Of a stretch of 64,000 bases of DNA, positions 44,960-56,790 are shown one piece after another. Source of the stretch: Branchiostoma belcheri (lineage: Eukaryota; Chordata; Leptocardii; Amphioxiformes; Branchiostomatidae); the NCBI RefSeq assembly GCF_001625305.1, contig NW_017803124.1, positions 435,753 through 499,752 on the forward strand. The letters are read 5' to 3'. The translations under genes were made by a program, and so were the position numbers. Every line of letters begins with the position of its first letter. Position 1 is the first letter of the stretch. A model generated the notes under the pieces. The model had not been told where the DNA came from. It saw nothing but the letters and a program-made list of their open reading frames with translations, and ran no database searches.

Positions 44960-45800
44960 CTCTAAACATTGTTTAACGATGCAGGCAAGGCTATTTTTGT
45001 GATGTTTTTGTGACGTTTAATACTGGAAAGAGGAGGGGAGGGCTAATATGTACTAATCTGTACATGTACCTACATGTTAATTGTGAGTTATACAGCTTAT
45101 TCAATAGGTAAGTCAATACATAGTAGACAATATTCAACAACAAGACAATGTTGGTAGGTTACCTTAATAGACAGATGCGGATCGAACCCTGTTCTCTTTC
45201 GAACACCTCCTGGACCACTTAAATCAGCGCGGAAAAGTCTTATACATGTATTATACACATTTCCTGTTTAAGCTGTATGGTTATGCAGGGGCGACATGCA
45301 GGCCTGATACTTAAACTTTCCTAGCTTTGCTGCTAAACATCAAAACTGACACAGCACAATTTCTTTTCGGATACTGTATTACGCATCTAATAATCTAATC
45401 ATGGCAGTTTTCCATATAACGTTTATGTGCCTTTGGTCAAGAACGAACAACAACATCATTGCCAGTAACCTGTATTTGGCAAGGCATTTCTCCTATTGGA
45501 ATAGAAAGCAGACGTGACCGTGCGCACAACCCATGACAAGAATAAACCACAACACGGCCTTGGTATGGAGGTTACTACAGACAAGTCAACATGTGACAAG
45601 GTTAGCCTCACACTTTGTAAGGAAATCCTTGGGATATCATAGGACCGCTTATGTGCCTCAGGCTGTGAACTTATCCCTGCTTACTAGTAACTTGCTTCCG
45701 CTGTGACACAAATTTACAACCACAGATGTCCCCACAACATACAGTAAGCCTTTTTATCATTTATAAAGGCTTGTTAAAACATGGTTTTTTGTCATTGCTC
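44960..45800. other. No gene recognised
   Basis: Single-copy-looking DNA with no repeat ends or convincing exon. Confidence 0.35.
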
Positions 45801-45806
45801 TCATTA

Positions 45807-46193
45807 GGCCACATCAATTTAATTTGTTGGTTCTCGGATTCGCCTCTTCGGTTTTTTTTTTAATTGCAAAAAATATTTTGGTTCTGAATCAACTAAAAAA
45901 TGCTCATATTTTGCCCCCCAACAGTTGAGGAAAGTCCTTAGCTACAGGTTGTCATAGAAACCTGTAACTTCCTACTAGGTGTTACAGGTTTTCCATCTAT
46001 CAATGCAGTGGTTTGATTAAAACTTCAAAATTCATTGTTTAAATAGTAACCCAGCCTTTTGTGTTGACTTCATTGCTCCTTTCGTAGCATTTTGTATTAT
46101 ACTAGGATGCCTTGTATTCATAATTTAGTTTTTATTTTTTTCGCCCTGTCGCTTCATATTTTCTGAGAAACAACAAATTAAATTGGTATGGCC
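45807..46193. mobile_element. Harbinger-like MITE family A with small internal duplication
   Basis: Ends GGCCACATCAATTTAATT and AATTAAATTGGTATGGCC, with TTA on both sides. Near 45940-45980 a short internal duplication repeats 'acctgtaacttcctac / aggttgtca'. Confidence 0.92.
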
Positions 46194-46438
46194 TTAGCAT
46201 CAAGAATCCTGTCTGTAGTGACCATCTGTCCACATGGACAAGATTGTATCCGTCCTCAGATTGGTACAGCTTTTACAGTATTCCTCATTTCTACCTGCTG
46301 TTCCAGCTATGACCACTAGGGGGTTGGAAACATACTGCCTGCATGCTCTCCTGTATCTCACCCACACACAGGCACCCTTAAATCACAAACAACGGACACC
46401 TGAACCCTTTAAAGCCCCCAACTGACAGAATCACTCAC

Positions 46439-46509
46439 CTGTAATGGTTGCCCGGGCAACTGTTGATGTCACACCTGTTGCATGCTGGGATGGGATGCTT
46501 GATTGACAG
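46439..46509 (-). CDS. Small internal coding exon, unidentified minus-strand gene
   Basis: A very strong acceptor (CTGCTTGTTTGTCTCTTCTAG) and a consensus donor (TTACAG/GTGAGT) bound 71 bp. Two frames are open: CQSSIPSQHATGVTSTVARA-TIT (enters with one base, leaves one) and LSIKHPIPACNRCDINSCPG-NHY (phase 0 in, two bases out). The first fits the next downstream candidate at 33626-33845 by phase, giving ...TIT-E-CVLVRID. The surroundings are free of repeats. Function unknown. Confidence 0.45.
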
Positions 46510-46519
46510 CTAGAAGAGA

Positions 46520-47500
46520 CAAACAAGCAGAGGGATCAAATTACAAGCCTGCCAGGATGTACACGTAACATGGATCAAACAATCAAAATTAAAGCTTTTA
46601 TATGATTACCTAAACAAGCTTTAGGGATTGATAGACAAATCTAGTACTAAGCCTTCTTGAGAAGTGGTTGTTCAAATAATTTTTACAATGATTTCTTGTA
46701 AAAAAGGAAATTGCAATCTTGCTGATATAACACACACTTACTATACACACATACACATATCTTCTAACAATTGTAAAATATTTGGCCTTTGTTGCTTTAT
46801 CCCATTTGTTCTGCTATTGCAGTTCTAGCACAATGCCCTTTAGACACAAGCGTCTGGGTATGTACATGTAGTATGAACACGTCAATGTACATTAGAATTT
46901 ACTGCGTGTTGCGGGTTCACATGATGGAAATTTTATGAAGGCTCTGAAAACGTTTCAGGCGTATTAGCCTAGTACAAAATCGTCATACAGAAAATTTATC
47001 TGAGTCGTATTTCTAGACCAAACAAAACTCTCGACATGACATTTACATTGTACATGTAGCCGTGATAGTGCTTACGTAATAGGCAAACATTATGTATTAC
47101 ATAATAACTCATACACTTCAAGCTACACAGTTCAAGGCTCAGGTGATACTAATAGTAAAGACAATTTTGAGAACAATGCTACAGAAATTGATCAATACAT
47201 AACTTAATTTTTAATGTCTACTAGCATTCTTGATATCAGGGTTACAGAGATCATAGACAATTAATATAAAACTGTAAAACAACTGTAGCATGACATTTTT
47301 TAGAAATGTGTCAAACTATAAATTAAAGTGATCCAGCCTCTGACAAAATTGACAGATGAACTGATTAAACACAAAGTTCTCTTTATCTTTATTTACAATG
47401 CACCGTTTGACGTCACTGAACTCATCCATAGAATAATCAACCTAACAAAGATTTAGGTCAGTAAAACTGTGGCAATAGAAAGCATTGAATTGCAAACTGA
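46520..47500. other. No gene recognised
   Basis: AT-rich DNA with no repeat ends. It is probably intron of the minus-strand gene, if the exon at 46439-46509 is real. Confidence 0.35.
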
Positions 47501-47502
47501 AA

Positions 47503-47606
47503 TAGATATCACTCATTTCAGTCTAGTATAGATATCACTCATTTCAGTCTAGTATAGATATCACTCATTTCAGTCTAATATAGATATCACTCATTTTAGT
47601 CTAGTA
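47503..47606. repeat. 26-bp tandem repeat, four units
   Basis: The unit TAGATATCACTCATTTCAGT plus CTAGTA repeats at 47503, 47529, 47555 and 47581 with one or two changes. Confidence 0.95.
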
Positions 47607-47810
47607 TTTTTTTCTCAGTTGGTATACGTATACCACAGTAGGAAAAAATGAGGGTTAGCAATTTTGTATTATGTACTATAACTAGTATACTATCATTCTG
47701 CCCATTGCCGAAGTGTAAAATGATTAAAGCTAGATCACTGTGACTTTGTCAGTAATGTTTCTATATATGCAAATCTACCCACCCAATCCATCCTTACCCT
47801 AGACTTATGC

Positions 47811-48056
47811 ATTTTGGCAGAATGTACTGCGCCTGTATAAAACCCATAATGTATTGTGCATAGCACTTCAGCAGAGCAATCTCATTTAAGGCAGTGTTCA
47901 CATATTTGAGGATGACATCCCGTCTGTAGTTTTCAACTGTTGTGTCAGAAAAGATACAGTCTGCAACAGGAAAAATTCTGATGCAACATTGACTGTACGG
48001 GCCAACAAAACAGTGACAAAAAATGGGTTTTGTGCAGGCACAGTACGTTCTGCAAA
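47811..48056. mobile_element. MITE family C
   Basis: The left 'ggcagaatgtactgcgcctg' and right 'caggcacagtacgttctgc' form the inverted ends. The inner 'gatgacatcccgtctg', 'gcaacattgac' and 'gtgtcagaaaagatac' are the complement of the 42706 copy. Confidence 0.75.
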
Positions 48057-48345
48057 CAAGCTATGTATGATAATGTCCTGCAAGCAATGTGCATCAGTTT
48101 GATCCAAGTTTCCCTCTCAAAAATCTCAATTTCAGTACCAGCCAGCTTTGCTGCATGCTTCTATTAGTATTATGTAGACATTTAGATATGTTTGATTTGG
48201 CACACAGAAATTGTATCAACACCATGCATACAAGGAACACTACCTTGTGTAGTTAGGGATTAGGGTTATCATTCATACAGGTGCATTTTTGGCCCTGATG
48301 ATGTCATACCGCCATGCAACAATGGTCTTAGTTTACTTTTCTCAG

Positions 48346-48493
48346 GTGTTTCTCAGCCCAGCATCTCAAGAAGGATACTTGGACGCCCAAGAAGGCAGTG
48401 GAGCGTGTCTTGCATAACATCTTATACCGGGAGCGCCCAGAAAAGAAGCGACAGAGAAGGAGCAGTCAGGCATTACATTACTGTTGTCTGTAA
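48346..48493 (+). CDS. Candidate terminal coding exon, plus strand
   Basis: A good acceptor (TTAGTTTACTTTTCTCAG) opens a frame, entered with one base, of 48 codons to a TAA: CFSAQHLKKDTWTPKKAVER then VLHNILYRERPEKKRQRRSS and a short tail. It is strongly basic, with a possible helix (AVERVLHNILY) and a lysine/arginine-rich segment that could be a nuclear localisation signal. An alternative acceptor lies 11 bases further in. No methionine, so it cannot stand alone. No family recognised, and no partner exon found within the window. Confidence 0.4.
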
Positions 48494-48499
48494 ACAAGC

Positions 48500-49910
48500 A
48501 AATAATGCTCATGTGTGCCTACGGTGAAACTGAGACCGTCGCGACATAAAGGGTCGACTGCATCGGCTACTAATCGTACTGATTTAGTAACAATAGATTA
48601 TAGGCTTACGGATCTAACATTCAAAACACCTTCAACAACGACTACCATTCTTAAAATCTTTTTTGGTTATGTAACACAACTTATCAAGGAAATAGAAATC
48701 TTATGACTTTCTTATTAAGTTAGAAGTAAGGTGAAAGGAGTGTTTCAAACTTAATAGCTGGCCGTAAGATTCAAATGAAGACAATTAGAGGTGTGGCATT
48801 GGGCGGTTCAAAATACCCTCCGAGTTTTACCCAAAACACAAGTCGTGAATAGACTTTGTTGGGGCATCAAACCTAGTGTAACTCTTCGCTATATGCCTTG
48901 CATTAATTACCAACTTGTCTTTAAAAACTTGGGGCAAAAATAGCATCAGATTGCCTGTTAGATTGTTCTTAGGAGAAGCGTGGTGGTATAGCTACCCAAG
49001 CCAAGCTTGGGTAACAATTGTTATTCCTACCTCCGGGGACTAAGTAAGCAAATATACCATCCATCAACAACATATGCAGTGCCCTGAACGTTAAAACTGG
49101 GACAAAAAATGTCTTTGGAACAAAAACAGCTCAGGGTTGAGACTTCTATGGGACTGTTTACAAGAGGACAAGTGGGTTAAAAAGGAAAGGGTCGAGGTGA
49201 ATGAAATCAAACAATTGTTACACAAACTACAAGTCCAAAACTCTTGCTTGTTGCATAACAGGTTAAAGTATTACTAAATACAAGTTTTAAAAATTGTTCA
49301 TTAACCACTACTGCAATCACTTTAAATTCGCAGTAGCAAAATTTCACGGTCTGAGAAAAATGGACATGTTCGCGGAGCTATAATAATACATTCGTGGTCG
49401 TGGCAGGTGCAGTGCAGAAGAAGGAAAGTTAGCAAATTATTTGTACACATTAATGATAGATTTCATGAATATAAAAGTACCATGAAAAAACATGATTTAC
49501 AGTTACTGTACCGGTATTTGTATGATGTAAAAATCTGAAATCAAAAAAAAATTTACAAAATTTGTACCTAGAAGAAGAACACGAAAACTCGTGGTATATT
49601 AAACCTTTCAAAAGTTTATGTCAAACCTTTATTAGTGGCTTAATTGCTCACTACAGCATGTTATAAAAAAGACTTTTCTTTGTTCACAGTTACTGTAAGT
49701 TTTCCTTTCAACCAGAATTTTCAATCTTCAAAGAGCTTAGAAATAAGGAAAAGAATTACTTTGTAGTGTTGCCACATAAATGGACTTGGTTCTTGCAATT
49801 GTCCCACGGCTTGCATCCCTGTCCTATGATTGAGTAAGGCAGGCCGCAGCCTTTTAACAAGAAAACTGCCTCGACACCCGACAGGCTTTTAGGTGGACGG
49901 GACTGTATAA
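48500..49910. other. No gene recognised
   Basis: AT-rich DNA without clear repeat ends or exons. On the minus strand it would be 3' flank or UTR of the terminal exon at 49918. Confidence 0.35.
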
Positions 49911-49917
49911 CGGGCAT

Positions 49918-50120
49918 TTAGATCAGATCCTTTGAAGTCCTCGCTCGCGCCAAATCCTCCCAGTCAAGATTAAAGCGGTTCTCTCTCTCAAGTGTTCGAG
50001 CCGGGGGCGAGATGTGGAGGTTTACAACGCCGGATGGATCATCGGCACTACTGTCATGGATGTAACCCTCCGGGTGTGAATCAGAGACAGGGACTGTGAA
50101 GAGTTTCCATTTATGGACCC
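49918..50120 (-). CDS. Candidate terminal coding exon, unidentified minus-strand gene
   Basis: Acceptor TCTTCCTCCATCCATCATCAG opens a frame, entered with two bases, of 66 codons to a TAA: VHKWKLFTVPVSDSHPEGYI, HDSSADDPSGVVNLHISPPA, then RTLERENRFNLDWEDL. GC content and CpG are well above the surroundings, as expected of coding DNA, and no repeat overlaps. The frame is hydrophilic and acidic. Entry phase matches the exit of the exon at 58739-58842, giving a joining Arg codon. No family recognised. Confidence 0.45.
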
Positions 50121-50287
50121 CTGATGATGGATGGAGGAAGATACTAGAAGCTTCTATATAAGAGAAGACTCCCATTTCTCATCTATACATGCTGGGACAT
50201 CCACAGGGACTCACAGACTCTACATTTAACTTAAGGTTTATCATTAAGTGATGGTGAAAAGCAGAGATGGATACTAGAAAGTTCTTA

Positions 50288-50657
50288 GGCTACAGCAATT
50301 TAATTTCTTGGTTAACAGATTCGCCTGCTTCATTTTTTTCTGATTTGCAAATAAAAATAAAAATTCAGAATCAACTGCAAAATGCTCATATTTTGCCCTG
50401 AACAGTTGAAAACAGTCCTTTTCTTCCTATTCGTTACAGTTATTCCATCTTTCAATGCAGTGGTATCATTAAAAGTTCAAAATTCATTGTTAAAATTTTG
50501 AACCAGCCTGATGTGTTGACTTCATGGCTAGTATCGTACCATTTTGGGCCATAATAGGATGCCTAGGCCTGTTTTTTTTTTTTCGCCCGCCCGCTCCAAT
50601 ATTTTTCTAATAATCCGTTAAAAAATCTGTTAACCAAGAAATTAAATTGGTGCAGCC
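50288..50657. mobile_element. Harbinger-like MITE family A, 'AACAG/AACGG' subfamily
   Basis: Left end GGCTACAGCAATTTAATTTC; right end AATTAAATTGGTGCAGCC. TTA on the left, CTA on the right (one change). Confidence 0.88.
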
Positions 50658-51008
50658 CTAGAAAGAACCTACATGTAGCACATGGGTAAGGAAGGAACAA
50701 TATTGAAGTAATGAAGCATTTCAGGCTTACTGAACATAACTTCTCCACAGTGAACTTTGCAACAAGACAAGTATATGATATAAGAATAGAGTTGACTGAC
50801 ATATATATTGAATAATGTCATTGAAGTGTACAAAAAAGATCTGTCTAGACAATACTCGGATTCAGTTGCAAGCTTCTTTAGCATATTCACAGTGACAATG
50901 CCTCCTTTGATCATAAGTCTCCATTCATCATTACTATTTGTCCCATGTGATTAATGAATCAAGAGCTTCTGAGGAAGGTGTCTGATAATATAGATGTAAG
51001 CAAGGTAA

Positions 51009-51390
51009 GGCTACACCAATTTAATTTCTTGGTTAACGGATTTTTTAATGGATTATTAGAAAAATATTGGAGCAGACGGGCGAAAAAATTAAAAATAAAA
51101 ACAGGCCTTATCATCCTATTAGTATTATGGCCCAAAATGGTACGATAGGAGCCATGAGGTCAACACACAAAGCTGGTTCAAAATTTAAACAATGAATTTT
51201 GAGCTTTTAATGATACCACTGCATTGAAAGATAGAATAACTGTAACAGCTAGGAAGAAAAGGACTGTTTTCAACTGTTCAGGGCAAAATATGGGCATTTT
51301 GCAGTTGATTCTGAATTTTTTTTTTTTTTGCAAATCAGAAAAAAATGAAGCGGGCGAATCCGTTCACCAAGAAATTAAATTGGTGTGGCC
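51009..51390. mobile_element. Harbinger-like MITE family A, 'AACGG' subfamily
   Basis: Left end GGCTACACCAATTTAATTTC; right end AATTAAATTGGTGTGGCC; TAA on both sides. Body inverted relative to the copy at 50288, only 350 bp away. Confidence 0.92.
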
Positions 51391-51634
51391 TAAGATACAT
51401 TACTGGTTGTGTAAAAGAAAACCCCTACATCCAACAAGAATCATGATGCTTCGATATACATTTTGTACAAGGACAAAACAAAATCCAACCTAATCCGTTG
51501 CTGACTGCCTTATACAAACTACCGGTACCAGATACACATTGTATATGTTATATCTGTGGTGAGCCAAACAGTTATAACTTATTGGCTGTATTAGAACAGG
51601 TGTAAGTAAATGATAAGAGGGGACATGTTAACAG

Positions 51635-51835
51635 TTTCTGCAAGGGCACCGGCCGGCCAGACTAATCGTGTCTCAGCGTGGAGTGTTACGTCTGCGGCCG
51701 GGTCACCAAAATAGCGAGGTCACCGCAATGTCAGCCCGCGCAGAATTGCTGGGGTCCTCCAGGCAGGTAAATACGAGACATTCCGTCACAGCGGCCTAGC
51801 GTAAACACGCTGCTTGGAGGCTGATGACATCAAGA
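51635..51835. promoter_or_regulatory. GC-rich, repeat-free island, possible cis-regulatory element
   Basis: CpG-rich (GGCACCGGCCGGCC, TCTGCGGCCGGGTCACC, ACATTCCGTCACAGCGGCC) in AT-rich surroundings, with no open frame through it and no repeat ends. It stops at the G-run at 51841. Confidence 0.25.
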
Positions 51836-52440
51836 TGGCTGGGGGGGGGGGGAACAAACTCCAACAGATTCTCAGGCTTTTCCCACAAAGGTTTTTCTCA
51901 CAAAACATTTTTCTTAAAATTCCCAAAATTTATAGCATTTTCTCCACTATTTACAGAAAAGCTGACATGAAACTTTTCTGAAAACTGTTTGGCCCATTTC
52001 TTCATGTTTCACCGCCATAGTGAGTGGTCCTTACAGCTCAAGAATAGCACTGCTTTACAGTGTGGATTCTAGACACCAAGGCTTAATCTGCAAACAAAAC
52101 AGCTACCTTCAAAAAGAGTTGCAGATACTGAACAATTTCCCTGTATCTACTAAATACTACTAAATCTTCTAAGACAGTGTAATGACAGTTTTCCACAATG
52201 GAAATTTCCTCTCTTGTTAAGTGAACCCATCCCTGTAATGCTATCCATGTTTTGGGTGAAAACCCAGCCACTAGCCGCTGCACCGTGCACAATACACCTG
52301 CTCCAGGTTGTTTACAAAGTGTGCATACCCCATTAACCCAACCCTCCCATCAGCAGCACTCATACACATCTGACAGAGGTCTATATAAGATTTGCTACCG
52401 GCCTACAGACTGTGTCCTTGAAAAAAACCTGGTTAGATAG

Positions 52441-52812
52441 CAGGGCTCGAAATACTGGGTGCATGTGCACCTTAATGGACCTATTTTTTTTCTGTGGGTG
52501 CACCTTAATATTCTTGTAGGTATTTTAAATTTGTACATATTAAATGTATAATAGTATACAGGATATTCTTGGCATCTAAGTATCAGAAAAATAATAAAAC
52601 CTTTGCCATAGTACTTTAAGATTTTGAAGTTAGCAGTTAAAGTAGTAGTTTAAGATTTTGAAGTTAGCTCCCATTTTAGATTCAAGCTCAAATGAGGAGC
52701 AGTAAGATCTGTAATTAGGTTGTGTTTATATGGTGCACCCAAAAAAATTTTTGTGCACCTAATGTGTTAGGTTGGGTGCACAGGTGCACCTATATATGCA
52801 CCTATATATTCT
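52441..52812 (+). mobile_element. hAT-like repeat with TGCACC/GGTGCA motifs
   Basis: It starts CAGGGCTCGAAATACTGGGT then GCATGTGCACCTTAA, the same as the minus-strand start at 6408. The middle is unlike that copy. 'gggtgcacaggtgcacc' near 52775 is the distal motif. The right terminus is not clear. Confidence 0.6.
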
Positions 52813-53204
52813 TACTTCCAAAATAACCTTAAGGCAATCTACACTCACACATTCAAGTACTATCTGTAGATTTTATGTTATTTCTAGTTAGCTTGAGTTT
52901 TAAAACATCAACCAATTACTAAGACAAGACTGAGAAAAAGTCCAATTATGAATCAGGACTGCCACTTATCTTGTTACATAACAGGATTGACGCAGTCTTA
53001 GTTATGTAAAAGTTGGAGTTGAAATATCAGAGCCCTGAGGGCCACAATCTTAAACAGTAGTTCTGATAACTCAGCGTGTTCCAAATGGTCAAGTTTTCTT
53101 TAATTTTCTTTTCCTTTCCCAACATCTTTATTCCCTAATTACACATCTAGAAGTTAAGGTGTATGTACCCTGACAGGTTAAGGCCACCGAAATGTGAAGG
53201 AAGT

Positions 53205-53290
53205 ATTCTAGCCAGCCAGAATTTTTGTCCGTCATCTCACTTTTTCTTGACCGTTGACTTAACATCATGTCGAATACTGAAGGCACCAGG
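53205..53290. mobile_element. TTCTAGCC-family hAT MITE, internally deleted fragment
   Basis: TATTCTAGCCAGCCAGAATT followed shortly by the right-hand box 'ttgacttaacatcatgtcgaata'. Confidence 0.5.
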
Positions 53291-53439
53291 AAATCCTTAG
53301 TGGTCTGGGGCATCAGCTTGTACTAGAAACCCTTGGCCACACACAGGTTAAAAAATAAAAGGTCAGTGACCTCCTATGTGTGCGGTGGCAAAAAAAAAGT
53401 ACTTCTATACCACCTTGGGCTGTATGTGTCGCTTTCTCT

Positions 53440-53520
53440 ATAATTATGTCTAACAACGGACATACCAGCCTTTAGCATAACATACCAGCTTACGGTAAAC
53501 CAAGCATAGTGCCAGTTTTG
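53440..53520 (-). mobile_element. LINE 3' end fragment, decayed
   Basis: 'cataccagcctttagcataacataccagctt' resembles, with many changes, the LINE 3' UTR at 43440-43475. Confidence 0.4.
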
Positions 53521-54195
53521 TTACAATAACTGATTTGTCACTATTAATTCATACATACTTATATGTACACATGTATCTCAAGTATATATACCAAAAGCTT
53601 CCATCCCTAGAAGATCATTTACCATATACCATTTGTGCACTAATGTTAGAAAAAACAACTTTTTGAATACTTCAAAGAAGATTATAGCTTGCAGTAAGGT
53701 CATAAGTGTTTTATGTTTATTGATATGGTCTAACCTTTGAAAACGACATTCTTTGTCCAAAGAGAAGGATTGTATTGTCCAGTAATTTGCATACGAATGC
53801 AGACTGACCAGTTCAGTTAGACTGCAGCCCATTCAACTGTCGTTACTCACATGCTATTACACAGAAATGCTACAACAGCCTCAAGGAATATAGACTGAGT
53901 CTCACGATCACAGCAATACCAGTAGCCTGGATACCAGACTGTTTCCAGGGCCTGCACAGGGCTACAGGGCTAATATGCCCCCAAGAAAAGGACCACCTGG
54001 CCACTGATATACAGTCAAACCTGTAAACGTGACCAACTCTGCATAAGGAACACTCAGTGTGACCACTTTTCATAACTTTTCTCATTGACACAAGTACTAA
54101 GAATTCTGTCTATACTATAGTGACCACCTGTCCACATACACCCAGGTGTATCTGGCCCCAGAGTGGTCTTCTTGGGCCGTTTTGTCGTATTCTAT

Positions 54196-54405
54196 AAAAG
54201 GGCTCGCAAGCCCTTTTCCGTAGAGCGTAATCGGCTGTTTTAATTCTACGTAGAGCGTAGACGGACCGCTCTTCGCATTTTGCATAGAGCGTATTCGCCG
54301 TTTTAATTCTACGTAATGCGTTGTAGCCACTTGGAATTTATCGTAAAGCATAATCGAGAGGTTTCCGAATTCAGCGTAGAGCGTTGTCGGGACCCCCCCC
54401 CCCTC
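54196..54405. mobile_element. GAGCGTA-repeat element, copy 2
   Basis: 'tagagcgtaatcggctgttttaattctacg' recurs in slightly changed form three times, then 'ggtttccgaattcagcgtagagcgttgtcgggacccc'. It is the inverted counterpart of 42916-43131. Confidence 0.7.
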
Positions 54406-54489
54406 GCCACGGCCCTCCTATAGGAATAGCTTCCACACACACACACATATACAGTTAGGCAGTGTCCCCTGTCATATCACACACACGCG

Positions 54490-54735
54490 TGCACCACACC
54501 ACATAATAACATCAAGAACCACATAATTAATGAGCTCTCTCGTGAAGGCCGACCGTTGGACCAGGTCCGCCATCAATAATTCACAGCGGGGATAAAACCG
54601 TAACATTGGTATTCGATGTTCCATGTCAACACAACGTAACCCTCAATAGACCGCCACCATAATAGCGAATCATCTTCAGTCATGTCAGATGACTTGTCAA
54701 TTGGATATTAGAGGATTACCACGCTCGCAATAATC
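54490..54735. promoter_or_regulatory. Repeat-free island with homeodomain and TALE-like sites
   Basis: ATAATTAATGAG (54522-54533), CCATCAATAATTC, CATGTCAGATGACTTGTCAA (TGTCA/TGACA TALE-type cores), CAATTGG and GGATTA occur within 250 bp of moderately GC-rich DNA with no repeat ends. Suggestive of an enhancer; nothing proves it. Confidence 0.25.
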
Positions 54736-55300
54736 TACCCATTTTTCTGAACAAAGGGCATGAAAAATACTAGAAGTCACAAATGATATGTCCATAAATG
54801 AGAGAGGAAAAATATTCTTTGATTGCCAATTGAACGTAATACAAAATGAAATCAAGTAACAGTACTGGATAAAATATATCCTGTCTATCTTGTATTGTAT
54901 AATCTGCTAACCTTCATTGAATTTGAATATACATGTAATAATGAATTTGATAAGATATACTGTTTTGCAGCACTCTGTAATATGGCTAGAATTATACTAG
55001 GGCACCAGTGTCCAGTTACCACTCTTCTTCAATTACTGGCACAAATTGCATAGTATGGATGCATGTATGATACCACAACAACTTGTTGCATGTCAAGTTG
55101 TACATGTACATGTAGGTTAACAGTGTTATAAACCTAAGTATATAACATATAAGTCAAAGCTACATGTATATGGTAGCTAGTGGTTTGAGACAGAGGACAA
55201 CAAGGGTCCAAGGATAAAATGAGATTGATAAAGCACTGTGAAATGAACATTACACTATCAAATTTCACAAATTTTCCCCAAGCATGGCCTAATACAAACT
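54736..55300. other. No gene recognised
   Basis: AT-rich, with a TACATGTACATGTA run near 55100. Confidence 0.35.
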
Positions 55301-55307
55301 CCCAAGA

Positions 55308-55645
55308 CAGGGCTGGTACCATTTATGCTGGTTAGTACAGGTAAAATTGGGTCTGTGCTGGTTTTTCTGGTGTCTACATTTCCTACACCTGCACTGGTCT
55401 ATGTACTGAGTTTACTTAATAGCTATATATGGAATCTATTTGCTGCAATGACTGTTACCACCTATGAAGTATAAAAGATATTACAATTTTATAACGGTTT
55501 TACAAATGTATGAAGAGTTTATAGGATGCTCCAATACTTCCTAAATTCTGAGTGATGCAAGTAAAATTTTTTCTGGTGCAGGTAATTTTCAATGTTTACC
55601 TGCAACAGCCCAGATATGCAGAAAACAAGGATTTTGAGCCCTATA
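55308..55645. mobile_element. hAT-like repeat related to the GGGCTCAAAATA family
   Basis: Left CAGGGCTGGTACC and right GATTTTGAGCCCT, with 'acctgcactgg', 'gatgcaagtaaaat' and 'ggtgcaggtaa' inside as in the 38860 copy, but without its tandem array. Confidence 0.55.
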
Positions 55646-55705
55646 AGAGGTATAAAAGAGGTATCATTAGAAGATCAACTAATTCAGAGCTAACGTTCCT
55701 ATAAA

Positions 55706-55778
55706 AAAAAAACAGGCTAGGAAAAAAAACAGGCTAGGAAAAAAAAAACAGGCTCGGAAAAAAAAACAGGCTAGGAAT
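55706..55778. repeat. A-rich 17-18 bp tandem repeat, four units
   Basis: The unit ACAGGCTAGGAAAAAAA is repeated four times, with A-run length changes. Confidence 0.9.
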
Positions 55779-56041
55779 AGGCCTGCTTCTTTCCTTGTGT
55801 GCTCATTACAGACCCAATCTATTGTAGTGACATTCCTCATATACATGTATATTGTCACATATCAGGCTTATTAATAATTAAGAACCCTGCAGACAGCTAT
55901 GTGAATAGGGTCACGATGCGCACAACTAGATACCGTACAGGGAGGAGTGGAAGAGACTGGGACTCAGATATTCCATGTCCCCAACCCTTAAGAGGATGGG
56001 ACTTAAGGTAAAGGTACAGACAAAATTGCACACCCTCTTAA

Positions 56042-56790
56042 GGCCACACCAATTTAACCAATTGATTCTTGGATCTGCCCACCTCATTTCTTTCTGACTT
56101 GAAAAAAAATTCAGGTTCTCAAAAGCTATGAAATGCTCATGTTTTGGTCCCAACAGTAGAAGAAAATATTTTCTTCCTTGAAAATATTTTCTTCCTTAGG
56201 CCACACCAATTTAATTTGTTGGTTCTCGGATTCGCCTCTTCGTTTTTTCTGATTTGCAAAAAAAAAAAATTGATTCTGGTCCTGAATCAACTGAAAAATG
56301 CTCATGTTTTGCCCCCCAACAGTTGAGGAAAGTCCTTTTCTTCCTAAGTTGTTACAGTTTTCCCATCTATCATTGCAGTGGTTTGATTAAAAGTTCAAAA
56401 TTCAATGTTTAAATTTTAACCCAGCCTTTTGTGTTGACTTCATGGCTCATTTTGTAGCATTTAAGCCTATAATAGGATGCCTAGACCTGTTTTTATTTTT
56501 TTCGCCCTGTCGCTTCATATTTTTTGTAAAAAAAATCCGAGAACCAACAAATTAAATTGGTGTGGCCTTATTGTTATAATTACAGTTTTTTTTACATCTT
56601 GCAATGTAATGGTTTGATTAAAGTTTAAAATTCATTGTTTGAATTTCATATCATACCCTGGTATGTTGACTTAAGATTGTAGCATGTACGGCTACCATAC
56701 AATGCCTTGGCCTGTTTTTTTTCTCCCTTTTGCTTTATATTTTTCCTGAAAAATCTGAGAACCAAGGCAACAAATTAAATTGGTGTGGCC
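56042..56790. mobile_element. Harbinger-like MITE family A, older copy split by a younger copy
   Basis: Left half 56042-56195 (GGCCACACCAATTTAACC start) and right half 56571-56790 (ends AATTAAATTGGTGTGGCC), with TAA outside both ends (56039-56041 and 56791-56793). The break falls at the family's 'cttcct-gttacag' position. Both halves are more diverged than the insert. Confidence 0.92.
56199..56567. mobile_element. Harbinger-like MITE family A, younger copy nested in another
   Basis: Full-length, ends GGCCACACCAATTTAATT and AATTAAATTGGTGTGGCC, TTA at 56196-56198 and 56568-56570. 369 bp and close to the copy at 34800-35174. Confidence 0.95.
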
